A stretch of DNA of 64,000 nucleotides from Dermatophagoides farinae (Eukaryota; Arthropoda; Arachnida; Sarcoptiformes; Pyroglyphidae): positions 3,727,001-3,791,000 of the forward strand of contig NC_134682.1 of the NCBI RefSeq assembly GCF_024713945.1, read 5' to 3'. Both the position numbers and the translations under genes were made by a program. Each line of letters starts with the position of its first letter. Positions within the stretch are counted from its first letter, which is position 1. Under the pieces are notes generated by a model, which did not search any database, had not been told where the DNA came from, and saw only the letters and a program-made list of their open reading frames with translations. Shown in pieces: positions 24,390 through 35,837 of this stretch.

Positions 24390-25550
24390 ATGATGTCCAT
24401 GTTACGTAAATTATTTCGTTATTTTATACCATCATTCATTGGTACATATCTATTATGGTACCTATTGATTCCCGTTTGGTTCAATCATTTTTGTATCATA
24501 TGTTTCTTGTCGATTATATCATGGACATTGGCATATTATTTTTATGAAATGTTAAATCAAGAAACAATTGATCCATCTGGTAAAATTGTATTGGTTACCG
24601 GTTGTGATAGTGGTTTTGGTAATCAAATAGCCTATCGTTTGGATCAATTAGGTTTTCATGTTTATGCTGGTGTACTATTCCCCGATGATGATGGTGCTCA
24701 ACAATTGCGACAAAAATGTTCAAAACGATTGAGAATATTAAAAATGGATGTTACTAAACAAGAAGAAGTTGATAATGTTGTTGAACAAATCAAACAGTCG
24801 GGAATGCCATTATGGGCTTTAGTAAACAATGCTGGGGTTGCAATTCTCGTACCATTCGATTGGGGCAATGATATTGATGTTTATCGAAAAGTATTCGATG
24901 TCAACATTTTCGGTGTAGTACGTGTAACTAAAAGTTGTATGCCATTATTACGACAATCCAAAGGTCGAATCATAAATGTGGCCAGCGTATGTGGTATGAA
25001 AATTATTCACAAAAACAAAACAAAAAAATTCTTTCAAACAATTACATAACTAATTCTGTCAATATTCTTTACAGATCGATTAACTATGACTTGGACTGGA
25101 CATTATTGTATGACCAAACATTGTGTACGAGTATTTTCCGATGTCATACGACGTGAAACGATCAATTCAGGTGTCAAAGTGATAACATTGGAACCAGCCA
25201 TGTTTCCCACAAATATGACAAATTTTGAACGATTACGACGATTACGAGAGAAAATATTCGATGAAACACACGAAGAAATACGACGAGTATATGGAAAAAA
25301 TTATATGCAAAATTTTAACGATATTTATTCAAAGTTAGCATTAATGGAACATAAATCACTCGATCTAGTAATCAATGCAATGATTAATGGTATCGTATTA
25401 TGTCATCCAAAATTATATTACCGTTGTGGAAATTATAAAGATTTATTAGTGTTCTGGGCAATTTCATATTTGCCCGAAATATTGTTGGATTGCCTTTTCG
25501 ATAAAGCGTTTACTTATTGTACACAAGGAAAATATAAAAAATGGAATTGA
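24390..25550 (+). CDS. SDR9C-type short-chain dehydrogenase, array copy 2
   Basis: Exons 24390-24993 and 25075-25550 give 359 aa. It shares the two-helix N-terminus with copies 1, 3 and 4 (LRKLFRYFIPSFIGTY). The SDR core is complete: TGCDSGFG, LVNNAG, INVAS and YCMTK. It is closest to copy 3, from shortly before the start codon through exon 1 and into the 3' flank, which marks a recent tandem duplication (unit about 1.62 kb). The ATG at 24390 is followed by a second ATG one codon later, so the exact start may differ by one residue. Likely an NAD(P)-dependent membrane-associated alcohol/steroid/retinol oxidoreductase; substrate unknown. Confidence 0.92.
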
Positions 25551-26013
25551 AAATTGTCAATGAAAACAAAACAAAAAAATATTAAAATTAGTCATTAGTG
25601 ATAATAAAATGCATTATTATTATATACCCAAATTACACGTGTTCTAAGAATTTTTTCTTCTTCTTCATACCAAAATTGTCTATTTGGACTCAAACTGCAA
25701 AACAAAATGAAATTATCTCGTGTTTTATAAATTTTTGCCGTGTTTCTCCGCAAATATTATCATTATCGCCACATCAATAGTAATCAATCATCATAATTGT
25801 ACTTGGAACGTAAAAATCTAAATCTAAACCTAAAATGTTGATTGTTTTGATATTTTTGTATTGGTGGCTCATCATTATGAATGGAGATTTAGATTATCAT
25901 AGACTATCTATAAAGCCATTTTTATCAGAAAAAAAACTCATATAAATACTTGATTTAACAAATATTTTAAATGATTAGTAAATTGTTTTCATGTTGTTGT
26001 GTTGATCATCAAA
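25551..26013. other. Duplicated intergenic spacer (copy 2 to 3)
   Basis: The first ~200 bp (3' flank of copy 2) are repeated with few changes at 27149-27440 behind copy 3, and the last ~80 bp are repeated before copy 4. The spacer therefore belongs to the tandem duplication unit. Confidence 0.75.
25941..25948 (+). promoter_or_regulatory. TATA-box-like element of SDR copy 3
   Basis: TATAAATA lies 73 bp before the ATG. About 40 bp around it are conserved before copy 4 (TATAAATA at 27488), which supports a shared core promoter. Confidence 0.55.
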
Positions 26014-27148
26014 ATGATGTCCATGTTACGTAAATTATTTCGTTATTTTATACCATCATTCATTGGTACATATCTATTATGGTACCTATTGAATCCCGTT
26101 TGGTTCAATCATTTTTGTATAATATGTTTCTTGTCGATTATATCATGGACAATGGCATATTATTTCTATGAAATGTTAAATCAAGAAACAATTGATCCAT
26201 CTGGTAAAATTGTATTGGTTACCGGTTGTGATAGCGGTTTTGGTAATCAAATAGCCTATCGTTTGGATCAATTAGGTTTTCATGTTTATGCTGGTGTACT
26301 ATTCCCCGATGATGATGGTGCTCAACAATTGCGACAAAAATGTTCAAAACGATTGAAAATATTGAAACTGGATGTTACTAAACAAGAAGAAGTTGATAAT
26401 GTTGTTGAACAAATCAAACAAAGTGGTAAGCCACTATGGGCATTGGTCAATAATGCTGGTATTGCAATTTCAGTACCATTCGATTGGGGCAATGATATTG
26501 ATGTTTATCGAAAAGTATTCGATGTCAATATTTTCGGTGTAGTTCGTGCAACTAAAAGTTGTATGCCATTATTACGACAATCCAAAGGTCGAATCATAAA
26601 TGTGGCCAGTATATGTGGTATGAAAATTATTTCAAACAATTATATAACTAATTCAGTCATTATTCTTTACAGGTCGATTAACTACAACTTGGACTGGACA
26701 TTATTGTATGGCCAAACATTGTGTACGGGTATTTTCCGATATCATACGACGTGAAACAATCAATTCAGGTGTCAAAGTGGTAACATTGGAACCAGCATTC
26801 TTTGCCACAAATTTGACAAATGTTGAACGATTACAACGATTACGAGAGAAAATATTTGATGAAACACACGAAGAAATACAACGAGTATATGGAAAAAATT
26901 ATTTACGATATTTCACCGATACTGATCCAATGATTGCATTAATGTCACATAAATCAATCGATCTAGTAATCGATGCAATGATTAATGGTATCATACTATG
27001 TCATCCAAAATTATATTACCGATGTGGAAATTATATAGATTTATTCATGTTCTGGGCAATTTCACATATGCCTGAAATATTGTTGGATTACCTTCTCGAT
27101 ATGGCGGTTTCTTACTATACACAAGGAAAGCATAAAAAATGGAATTGA
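26014..27148 (+). CDS. SDR9C-type short-chain dehydrogenase, array copy 3
   Basis: Exons 26014-26617 and 26673-27148 give 359 aa, exactly the length of copy 2 and nearly identical to it in exon 1. Core motifs are TGCDSGFG, LVNNAG, INVAS and Y-C-M-A-K. The intron is only 55 bp against 81 bp in copy 2, the difference being a deletion or insertion in an A-rich stretch. The junction codon reads Gly as in copies 1 and 4, while copy 2 has Asp there. Role as for the other copies: probable membrane-bound NAD(P)-dependent dehydrogenase with unknown substrate. Confidence 0.92.
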
Positions 27149-27569
27149 AAATTGTCAACGAAAACAAAAAAAAATGTTAAAATTAGTGATTAGTGATAAT
27201 AAAATGCATTATTATTATATACCCAAATTACACGTGTTCTAAGAATTTTTTTTTCTTCTTCATACCCAAATTAAGTCTATTTGGACTCAAACTATCAAAA
27301 CAAAAATAAAATTATCTCATGTTCAATGAATTTTTGCCGTGTTTCTCAGCAAATATTATCATTATCGCCACCACATCAATACTAAATCAATCATCATAAT
27401 TGTACTTGGAACGTAAAAATCTAAATCTAAACCTAAAATTGAGTGCATTATATGTTGGTGATAAGCGAATCAACCAGAAAAAAATCATATAAATACTTGA
27501 TTTGGCAAATATTTTAAATGATTAGTAAATTTATTTTTTTTTCATGTTGTTGTGTTGATCATTAAAATA
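27149..27569. other. Duplicated intergenic spacer (copy 3 to 4)
   Basis: Contains the second copy of the 3' flank found after array copy 2, then the conserved TATA-containing upstream block also present before copy 3. Confidence 0.75.
27488..27495 (+). promoter_or_regulatory. TATA-box-like element of SDR copy 4
   Basis: TATAAATA 82 bp before the ATG, inside a block conserved with the upstream region of copy 3. Confidence 0.55.
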
Positions 27570-28725
27570 ATGTCCATGATACGTAAATTATTTCGTTATT
27601 TTATACCATCATTCATTGGTACATATATATTATGGTACTTATTGAATCCCGGTTGGTTCAATCATTTTTGTATCATATGTTTTCTATCGGTTATTGCATG
27701 GACAATGGCATATTATTTCTATGAAATGTTAAATCAAGAAACAATCGATCCATCTGGTAAAATTGTATTGGTTACCGGCTGTGATACTGGTTTCGGTAAT
27801 CGTACCGCTTATCGATTGGATCAATTAGGTTTTCATGTTTATGCCGGTGTTCTATTTCCTGATGGTGATGGTGCTAAACAATTGCAACAAAAATGTTCAA
27901 AACGATTGAAAATATTGAAAATGGATGTTACTAAACCAGAAGAAGTGAAAAATGTTGTCGAACAAATTAAACAATCAGGAAAACCATTATGGGCATTGGT
28001 CAATAATGCTGGTGTAGGCGTTTCTGTTCCATTCGATTGGGGTAATGATGTTGATATTCATCAAAAAGTATTTGATGTCAATGTATTCGGTTTAATTCGT
28101 GTGACTAAATATTGTATGCCATTATTACGACAATCAAATGGTCGAATTGTCAATTTGGCTAGTCTAGCTGGTAAGTTTTTTTTTGACATTTTGAAAATTG
28201 AAATTTCATTGATTTAAATTATTAAACAAAAAAAAATCAGGTCGTGTTCGTGTAGGATCTCTATCTAGTTATTGTATGGCAAAACATAGTGTTCGTGTAT
28301 TATCCGATTGTATCCGCGCAGAATTGATTGGTACCGGTATCAAAGTGGTTACATTGGAACCATCATTTTATAAAACAGAAATCATTAATTTCGATCTAAT
28401 GGATCAAAAACGACGTAAAATTTATGATGAAACACCTGAAGATATACGTGAATCATATGGTGAAAATTATCTAGAATATTTGAGACAACGTAATTCATTG
28501 GTTCAAAGTGTAACGAAAACAAGAATCGATGATGTAGTCGATTCAATCATCGATGGTATTATTCGTGAATATCCAAAACTATATTATCGTTGTTGTTCAT
28601 ATCAAGAATTATTTACAATGTGGGGAACAAGTCATTTACCAGAAATTCTTTTGGATTATGTAATGACTAAAAATGCTGATTCATTATTACGTAAAACTAA
28701 AGCTGGTCCATATCATCACAAGTGA
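27570..28725 (+). CDS. SDR9C-type short-chain dehydrogenase, array copy 4
   Basis: Exons 27570-28170 and 28241-28725 give 361 aa. N-terminal double hydrophobic segment, TGCDTGFG, LVNNAG, NLAS and YCMAK are all present. It shares upstream sequence and the first ~65 residues with copies 2 and 3, but diverges more in exon 2 (GRVRVGSLSSYCMAK), where it resembles copy 1 (TLEPSFYKTEIINFDLMD versus TIEPSFFRTQIVNFDLID). It therefore looks like an older duplicate or a mosaic. Likely a working enzyme; substrate unknown. Confidence 0.92.
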
Positions 28726-29174
28726 TATGAATGAATCCAATCAAATCTTGATTTTTTTTTTTTGGATGTACAACGGATTTATTATGACGATAATCGATTG
28801 AAAAAAACAACAACAACAACAAAAAATTTTTTTTTCTACAATTTCATTTCCATAAAATCATTTGGGAAAAAAAGAACAAAATTTCCTATATATACAAGGA
28901 AAACATGTGCAAGACAATTTTATGTTATGCTTGAATTGTTTTTCTGATTATCCTCGATCTTTGCATAAAAAAAATAAATATTTTTTCCCTGTAACATATA
29001 TATATTCGAATGAGTTCAACTTTGTTGACGTAATGATTCTCTTTCTCTATCTCTATCTCTTTCGTTGTTTACGTAAATTTAAAGTAGAAATTAAAATTGT
29101 CAAATTGAGAAAAATTTTATATCCTGTTTTTGTTGATGATTTTGTTTTTTGGTAGTATTATCCACGAAAACGAA
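28726..29174. other. Intergenic spacer in SDR array
   Basis: T-tracts, a CAA run near 28807-28822 and a CTCTAT-rich patch near 29041-29060. No shared promoter block with the preceding spacers is visible. Confidence 0.6.
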
Positions 29175-30317
29175 ATGATACGGTTAGATCATCAAATTTT
29201 TTTATATTTTTTTTCAACATTTTCATCATCATATATAATATGGTTTTTATGGAATCCCGTTTGGTTCAATCATTTCTGTATTGTATGTGGTCTATCCATA
29301 ATATCATGGACATTGGCATATTATTTTTTCGAAATATTCAATCAAGAAATGATTGATCCTGCTGGTAAAATTGTATTAATTACCGGTTGTGATAGTGGAT
29401 TTGGTAATCGATTAGCATGTCGATTAGATCGTATGGGTTTTCATGTTTATGCTGGTGTACTATTGCCCGATGGTGATGGTGCTAAACAATTACAGCAAAA
29501 ATGTTCAAATCGTTTGAAAATAATGCAAATGGATGTAACCAAACCAGAAGAAGTGAACAATGTTGTCGAACAAATCAAACAATCGGGAATGCCATTATGG
29601 GCTTTGGTCAACAATGCTGGCATTGGTATTTCGGTTCCATTTGATTGGGGCAATGATATTGATGTTTATCGTAAAGTATTCGATGTCAACATTTTCGGTG
29701 TAGTACGTGTAACAAAATCTTGTATATCATTATTACGACAATCAAATGGTCGAATCGTTAATGTAGCAAGCTTGGCCGGTATGTCATTCAACCATATTTG
29801 TTTTCGTTTTTTAAAATTTTGATTTTGTTTTCCACTTCGAAAAGCTCGAATAACATCACCATTATCATCACATTACAGTATGGCTAAACATAGTGTCCGT
29901 GTATTTTCCGATGCATTACGTCGTGAAATTGGTTCATCATCAAAAATGAAAATAATCACATTGGAACCATCATTCTATCGAACCGATATTATCAATCATG
30001 ATTCAATGAATCGTATGAGACGAAAAATTTTCGATGAAACACCTGAAGATATACGAGAAAATTATGGTGAAAAATATTTTCGTATATTCGATAAATCTAA
30101 TCAAATGACAGAATCGATTATAAAAAATGACTATGAAGCAGTTATCGAAGCAATGATTATGGCCGTTGCAGGTGAAAATCCAAAATTATATTATCGTTGT
30201 TGTAATTATTATGAAGTGATTGCATTCTGGGCTTTATCACATATGCCCGAAATAATTGTCGATTATTCAGTAAAATACAGTGGCAAACTGAATAAATTAT
30301 TATGGATTAAGAATTAA
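29175..30317 (+). CDS. SDR9C-type short-chain dehydrogenase, array copy 5
   Basis: Exons 29175-29778 and 29845-30317 give 358 aa. The core is complete: TGCDSGFG, LVNNAG, VNVAS and Y-S-M-A-K. The first ~25 residues differ from the other copies, lacking the RKLFRYFIPSFIGTY segment, although a hydrophobic stretch and the NPVWFNHFCI motif are kept. The exon 1 block 29398-29730 is about 95% identical to 22978-23310 in copy 1, while exon 2 is much more diverged, which suggests gene conversion. The ATG at 29175 fits the length of the other copies. Confidence 0.9.
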
Positions 30318-30939
30318 ATTCACAGTTTTTCTTTTGTTTGAATAATTTGTATCAAAATTAATATAATGGAAAAAAAATTCTACTTACCAGTAGAATTGTT
30401 GGATTCTTCAAAAAAAGAAATTCTGTTAAACACTCAAACACAAACATAGAACCTAGAAGAGCAGAATACTGCAGCAAACACGTGGTTAGTTCATTGAGAG
30501 AGAGAGAGAGAGAGAAAGATATGCTCTAATTAGAATATATATATTTGAATCGAATGAATAAAAGAATAATGAATCCACTAATTTAGACATTGGCCAATGA
30601 TATACCTGCATGGTATAAATTTATGAAACATAATGTTTTTTTTTGTTTTTGTTTATTTTTTCAATTTATTTTTTCGTTTTTATCAATCATCCATTCCAGG
30701 TAAAAATCATTTTATTCTTTTCTAGGGAATTTAACATTTCGGGAATATGAATACGCGGTACAACAAATGGAGAAAAAAAATCTATCAAGTTTACCGTCAC
30801 TTTGATTCCCAAAATTAACACATACAACTCTCTTTGATGAGCGAATTCGAGAAAAAAATCACGAATATCATTTCGTACAGATACGGAGAGTACATTTCTA
30901 TAATGAATGATTAATATATAATTTTCTATTCAATTTTAG
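30318..30939. other. Intergenic region
   Basis: Between the SDR array and PEX2. A GA repeat lies at 30497-30518; otherwise AT-rich, with no gene seen. The PEX2 promoter should lie in its right part. Confidence 0.6.
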
Positions 30940-31955
30940 ATGTCATCATTATCATCGAAAAATCAACATTATGTCGGCCGAGCTATTCAGGTTTGTCTTA
31001 ATCCAAAATTCTACAGTACGGATCTTTATCTAAAATTTTCTTTTTTTTTGCATTCAATTTTCATAGCTTGAAATAGCCGAATTGGATAATTATTTTGTCA
31101 ACAATATAGTATTTCATTTGAATTCCATATCTGAAGTAAGTGATACTTTCGAATGTATAACAATTCTCTTATATTCATCCATACCATTTTGTAAAAATAT
31201 AGTCAACATATCGATTTGTTCCAGAATTAAAACTATTAATACAAACCTTATTATGGTATCGAAAATTATATGGCAATGATTCATCCATTGGTCTCGATAT
31301 TTTTAAATGTCGATACTACTCGTGTACAAATCAATCATCATCCAATGAATTATCATTGATTCAGAAATGTTCATATCTACTTAAATATTCGTTACAATAT
31401 CTCCAAGACCGATTAGATCAATATCCATCAAATCGACGATGGACACAAATGATTGAAAAATTTCTACTCTATTATCGAACACTGGAAATGTTAAATCTTT
31501 ATGTTTTTATTTACAATGGTAAATATCGAACAATACATGAACGATTGTTTGGTATTCGAATTGTCAGTCAACGACAACAATCATCAGATTCAATATTTAA
31601 TCATTCATTTTTAAATCGTGAACTAATGTGGAATGCTATAATCGAAGTATTGACCATATTGATTCCATTCATCACCACTACATCGTTGTATCGTTCCATT
31701 ATCAAACGAATTTATTATCCAATTCGATTAACAGGTCAACAACAAAATCTACAAGAAAAAGTTCAAACGAAAAGTAACCGGTGTCAAATCTGTGATCTAC
31801 CAGCAGTGAATGCACAGGCCATTCCGAATTGTCGTCATATTTATTGTTATTTTTGTATCATACACATTCTATTCGAAGATGGTATTGTTAAATGTGATCA
31901 TTGTCAAGTATCAATTGATTCGGCTGATAAATTATTACGAACATTTCATAAATAA
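30940..31955 (+). CDS. PEX2: Peroxin 2, peroxisomal RING E3 ligase
   Basis: Exons 30940-30990, 31067-31135 and 31203-31955 give 290 aa (human 305). PEX2 forms the peroxisomal membrane ubiquitin-ligase complex with PEX10 and PEX12, which ubiquitinates the import receptor PEX5 for recycling. Visible matches are the N-terminal Q-L-x-x-x-E-L-D helix, FVPELKLLIQTLLW (human FEPEVKACLWVFLW), ERLFGIR, NRELMWNAIIEVL followed by a membrane segment, and PIRLTG. A C-terminal C3HC4 RING follows (CQICDLP...CRHIYCYFC...VKCDHC). The acceptor at 31203 was chosen over a better-looking one a few bases downstream because only it keeps frame and restores the PELK motif. Confidence 0.93.
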
Positions 31956-32573
31956 ATTTTTCATTTCATTTATTCATCATTTCATGACCAACATAAACAT
32001 AGAATTTTTGTGTAAACAAAAAACAATATAACTCACATTGAAAAATGAAAAAATTAAAAAAAAAACCTTGTTGAGGTTCGTCTTGTTGTTGTTCTGTTTA
32101 TTTGCATCCCATTCAAAAGTTGCTATATGTATTGTCCATTTATATTCGTCCAAAAAACAAGTTGCTGTTTGAATGTTTATTGCAATTTATGAAAATTGTA
32201 ATAGACAATTGATGACAGTGATTCACAAGAAGAATCAACACTCAAAACGGTTGATCATAATATGGCAATATTGGTAGCCATACTTGATTGAAGGCAAACG
32301 CCTTTTTTTTCTTTTTTTCAATTTTGACATCAAAAATCGATTGCATCGTTATGGATACCACTCAATATATATGCTGATGATGAGGATGTTTATTTGTGAG
32401 AATGAAACACCAATTGATTTCAACCACACACTGTTAAAACACATCTAAACAACATTGCAATCGTTTGTTTTTCTTGTGGTTGTGGAAATAATTTCCGTTT
32501 TTCTCCAATTTTTTTTTTAATTTAGAATCTATGAATTTGAAATTAAACTGAACAACAACAACAAAAAAAAATA
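31956..32573. other. Intergenic region
   Basis: 3' flank of PEX2 and upstream region of the four-TM gene. An AATAAA overlaps the PEX2 stop region. No gene seen. Confidence 0.6.
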
Positions 32574-33062
32574 ATGGCTGATCAAAATCAAATTGAAGAT
32601 GGTGCACGTGGCACACTTGAAACAATCGGAATGACATTGTCAGCAATGCGTAATCTATTGACCATTGTAAATGGTTTGGTTATATTTTTCTCATTATATT
32701 TCCTGATTTCGGGTAAAAATCTTGGCTGGGAACCATTACAAATGGCCATATGGATTCGAATCATATTATCATTGATTGTAATCATATTGGCCATTTACGG
32801 CATAATGGCTGCTGTTTGGTGGGGTAAAAAATCTAAATTACAACTGAAAATGCTCACTGTATATCTGATCGGTATCATTGTCGTCACTGTTGTTGCCATC
32901 ATTTTATCAGCCATTTATGTTCGCCATCCTACTAAATGGGACATTATATTCATTGTTTTAGCTTGTTTAGCTACAATCATATTGATTACATCGACATTAT
33001 CATTTTCATATGGATTGAAAAAAACACGTTTATTACGAAGATTTAAATTGTTTTCATTATAA
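32574..33062 (+). CDS. Small four-TM membrane protein, family not recognised
   Basis: An intronless 162-codon frame starting with ATG after an A-rich leader. A short polar N-terminus (MADQNQIEDGARG) is followed by four hydrophobic helices at about 29-46, 57-83, 93-116 and 122-147, and a basic C-terminal tail (KKTRLLRRFK). The loop between TM1 and TM2 is short, and there is no CCG motif or large extracellular loop, so it is not a typical tetraspanin. There are no GxxxG repeats or known transporter motifs that I can name. The regular helices, the lack of low-complexity repeats and the strong start make a real gene very likely. It converges tail-to-tail with the next gene, 99 bp apart. Confidence 0.75.
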   Translation: MADQNQIEDGARGTLETIGMTLSAMRNLLTIVNGLVIFFSLYFLISGKNLGWEPLQMAIWIRIILSLIVIILAIYGIMAAVWWGKKSKLQLKMLTVYLIGIIVVTVVAIILSAIYVRHPTKWDIIFIVLACLATIILITSTLSFSYGLKKTRLLRRFKLFSL

Positions 33063-33161
33063 ATTTTTTTTTGTCAGAGTTATTTGTCACCAAAAAAAAA
33101 GACGATTAATTAATTAAAAAACAAACAATTCAGTTGTGTTCAAAAATTATAAAAATGACAT

Positions 33162-35185
33162 TTAAGCTCGTGTTTTCTTTGGTTTTGGTTTTTGTTGAAC
33201 ATTTTTATTTTTTTTCATTTTTTTCTTTTCTTTTCGTTTTGAATCATTGTTGTTGTTGTTGTTGTTGTTATTGTCGTTGTCATTTTTATCTACATTTTCA
33301 GTTCGTTTACGACGTCGATCTGATTGACATGTGCAGATTTCTCTATGTAAAAATGATTGTATTGAAATCAAAATAGGACGATTTGATTTTAATGCGAAAT
33401 AATAGAAATTTTCACCATTCGGTATTAATACCAATGAAAAATTCAATAGTTCAGAATATGTTTCTTGGCTATCATCACCATCATCATTTTCAACACCATT
33501 GAGAATTTTGTTTTCTTGTTGTTGAAGTTTTTTCTTTCCACCATTTGATTTATCAGTTGTTTTTGGCTGATCATTATCAATTTCCATACTAGTTTTTTTA
33601 GCCACAATCGATGACGATATATTACTAGGTCCTGGAATATTTGGATCAAATTTTACGGCCATTCTTTTGGATTGTTGTTGTATTTTTTCTTTTCTTTTTT
33701 TCTTTTTCATCTCGAATGTATAATCAATGATAGGAATTATTTTTTTCTGTTTTTTTTCTAAATATTCTTTCAATGTTTTTTTTAATGATTCTGCTGATAT
33801 ATGTTCATTGATTTTGATCAATAGATATCCATCTATTGCTTTTATTGAAAGTTTTTTCTCATATAATTCGTTGAATTTTTTGGTTATAATATCGCCATAA
33901 TATACCATTAGATTGTAAAGTAGATCTTGATCATTGGATTCGAGTAGCGATCTAATGATGCAAAGACAAGGAATGATTGGCACATACATTCTAAATAAAT
34001 TAACATTTTTCATAGTCATAAATTTATGGAAATTCTTTCCATTACGGAAAAAATTGTCATCTTTTGTTTTAAATTCTTCACATTGTTGAATAAATTGATT
34101 GAGTTTTGTAAAGGAAACATTTTTCGAAATATTTCGTTCCAATTCGAATGGATCTTCCAAACACAATGCATTTGTCATTTTAAAATCATAACGTCCATTA
34201 ATGATTGTATCGATAAATTCATTCTTTCGTATTGGACAGCCTAATCGTGGACTGATGACAAAATGATAATAATCAAATTGAGAATAAAATGTGAAAAATT
34301 TCAGCAACAAATTGAAAATTGAAAGTTCAGTATCATTAACTAATGCTTGACATTTGTCATGAATTAATAGCTTGAATGAATCAGGATCTGTTTCATAGTA
34401 ATGATCAGCGAAATTTACATCAAGTTGTTCGATTGGCAGGAATATTTGTTCGGATTGAAAAAAGAACAAAACCAACATGGTAAATGTATAGGAATTCATT
34501 CCCTCATAACAAATTAGCATAGTATTTTTGGCCCATAAACGTAACAATACGGTGAGCATTTGAAATTTTGGACAGAATTGACAGAGAAAATTTAAAAATA
34601 TTGAATTATAGATGCCAAATGGATTCGTTACATTTAGATCACAGCTAAATATTTTATGTTTGATTCGATTTCTCGGAAACGAAGTCAATTTAACAATCGG
34701 GCATGATGCGTTTATGAAAATGGTATGAAAATAACATCGAAGTTTTTCACGAAAAATTTTTAACATCTCTTTTAAAGGAGCTTCAGCTTCTTTATTATTT
34801 AAACGACGAATGCGACCATTCGGAAGGAATAATCGTACATGAAAATCAATATCAGAATCATATGAACTAAGACCACTTGTGGTTGATCCAAAACTATATA
34901 CTTGACATTCAATTAGATTTTGTCGTAACATTTCTTCAAAAATTCCACGAATAATTTTACGTTTACTCAGATCTTCTTGATTGAACATAATTTTATCCAA
35001 ACATTCTTTAATATCATTATTTGTAATTTGTTGTTCACTGTCCAATCGTTTCCAAATTTGACTAATCAAGAGAAAAGATTTTTGAACAAATTAATCAAAA
35101 AAAAAAAAAATTCCATTCAAAAAACTTACTCAACATTGATATCTCGAATCGAGAATAATTGTTGATAGAATTCACTATCATCCAT
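33162..35185 (-). CDS. Non-canonical poly(A)/poly(U) polymerase (TUT1-like nucleotidyltransferase)
   Basis: Two minus-strand exons, 35185-35130 and 35061-33162, give 651 aa. The pol-beta-type nucleotidyltransferase core is clear. The GS motif FGSTTSGLSSYDSDIDF has GS at about 77-78 and catalytic Asp pair D89/D91; a third Asp (about 160) lies in SCDLNVTNPFG. The central helices follow (MLTVLLRLWAKN, NSYTFTMLVLFFFQ), then the PAP-associated LEDPFELERNISKNV. The latter is very like TUT1 (U6 TUTase/Star-PAP) and mitochondrial poly(A) polymerase. No RRM or zinc finger precedes the core, unlike human TUT1, and no clear mitochondrial presequence is seen. A long Lys-rich, low-complexity C-terminus suggests nuclear location. 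Substrate (U6 snRNA, mRNA or mitochondrial RNA) is undecided. Confidence 0.85.
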
Positions 35186-35837
35186 TTTGTGTTCGAAACG
35201 AAAAATCACACAAGTCACACTAACTCCCAATTGGATTTAATGGAAATTTTGTTTTTTATATTACTGGAATGTAAAAAAAAAAAATTCCACCAATCTTATC
35301 GATAATTTATTGAGCAATTTAACAAATAAATAATCTTTAAACAAATTACAATGGACAAAAACCTTAAAATCATTTATTATTGAAATCAAAACCAGCTCGT
35401 ATCATTTTATCATGAATAACTTACAACGTATAAACTTATCGGGACGTAATAAAATTGAAAAAAAATGAATTTTTTTTTTCTTTTGTTTAATGGAAATTTA
35501 TATACTCAATTTAAAATTACAATTTTCATTTTCATATATATATGATATGATTATCAAATTCTATCAACAATATAAACAGAGAATCGAAAATTATATGTGG
35601 ACATATAACAATTATTATTATTATTGTAGACAATTAGAATTGGAAAAAAAAACATTTTAACAGAACAAACAATCATCTCTCCTATAGGATTTGTAAATTT
35701 ATTCAAATGTTGTTAGTTTTATGATAATAAGAATAATGTACAAAATGGAATTATATATGCATGTGTGTGTGTGTGTGTGTATAGATTTTTCATATATAAT
35801 AGTGATTATTGATCAATTTTTGTAATTTTTTTTTCAA
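35186..35837. other. Intergenic region
   Basis: Upstream region of the TUT1-like gene and 3' flank of Sbf, both on the minus strand. It contains TA-rich stretches and a GT run at 35762-35781. No gene seen. Confidence 0.6.

Noticed and set aside
29447-29653. Antisense frames inside SDR, Sbf and ABHD17 exons
   Set aside because: Shadows of well-supported coding exons on the other strand, without their own motifs.
31204-31232. Stronger-looking splice acceptor TTCCAG in PEX2
   Set aside because: Using it after the GAA/GTAAGT donor causes an immediate stop; the AG at 31201-31202 keeps frame and restores the conserved PELK motif.
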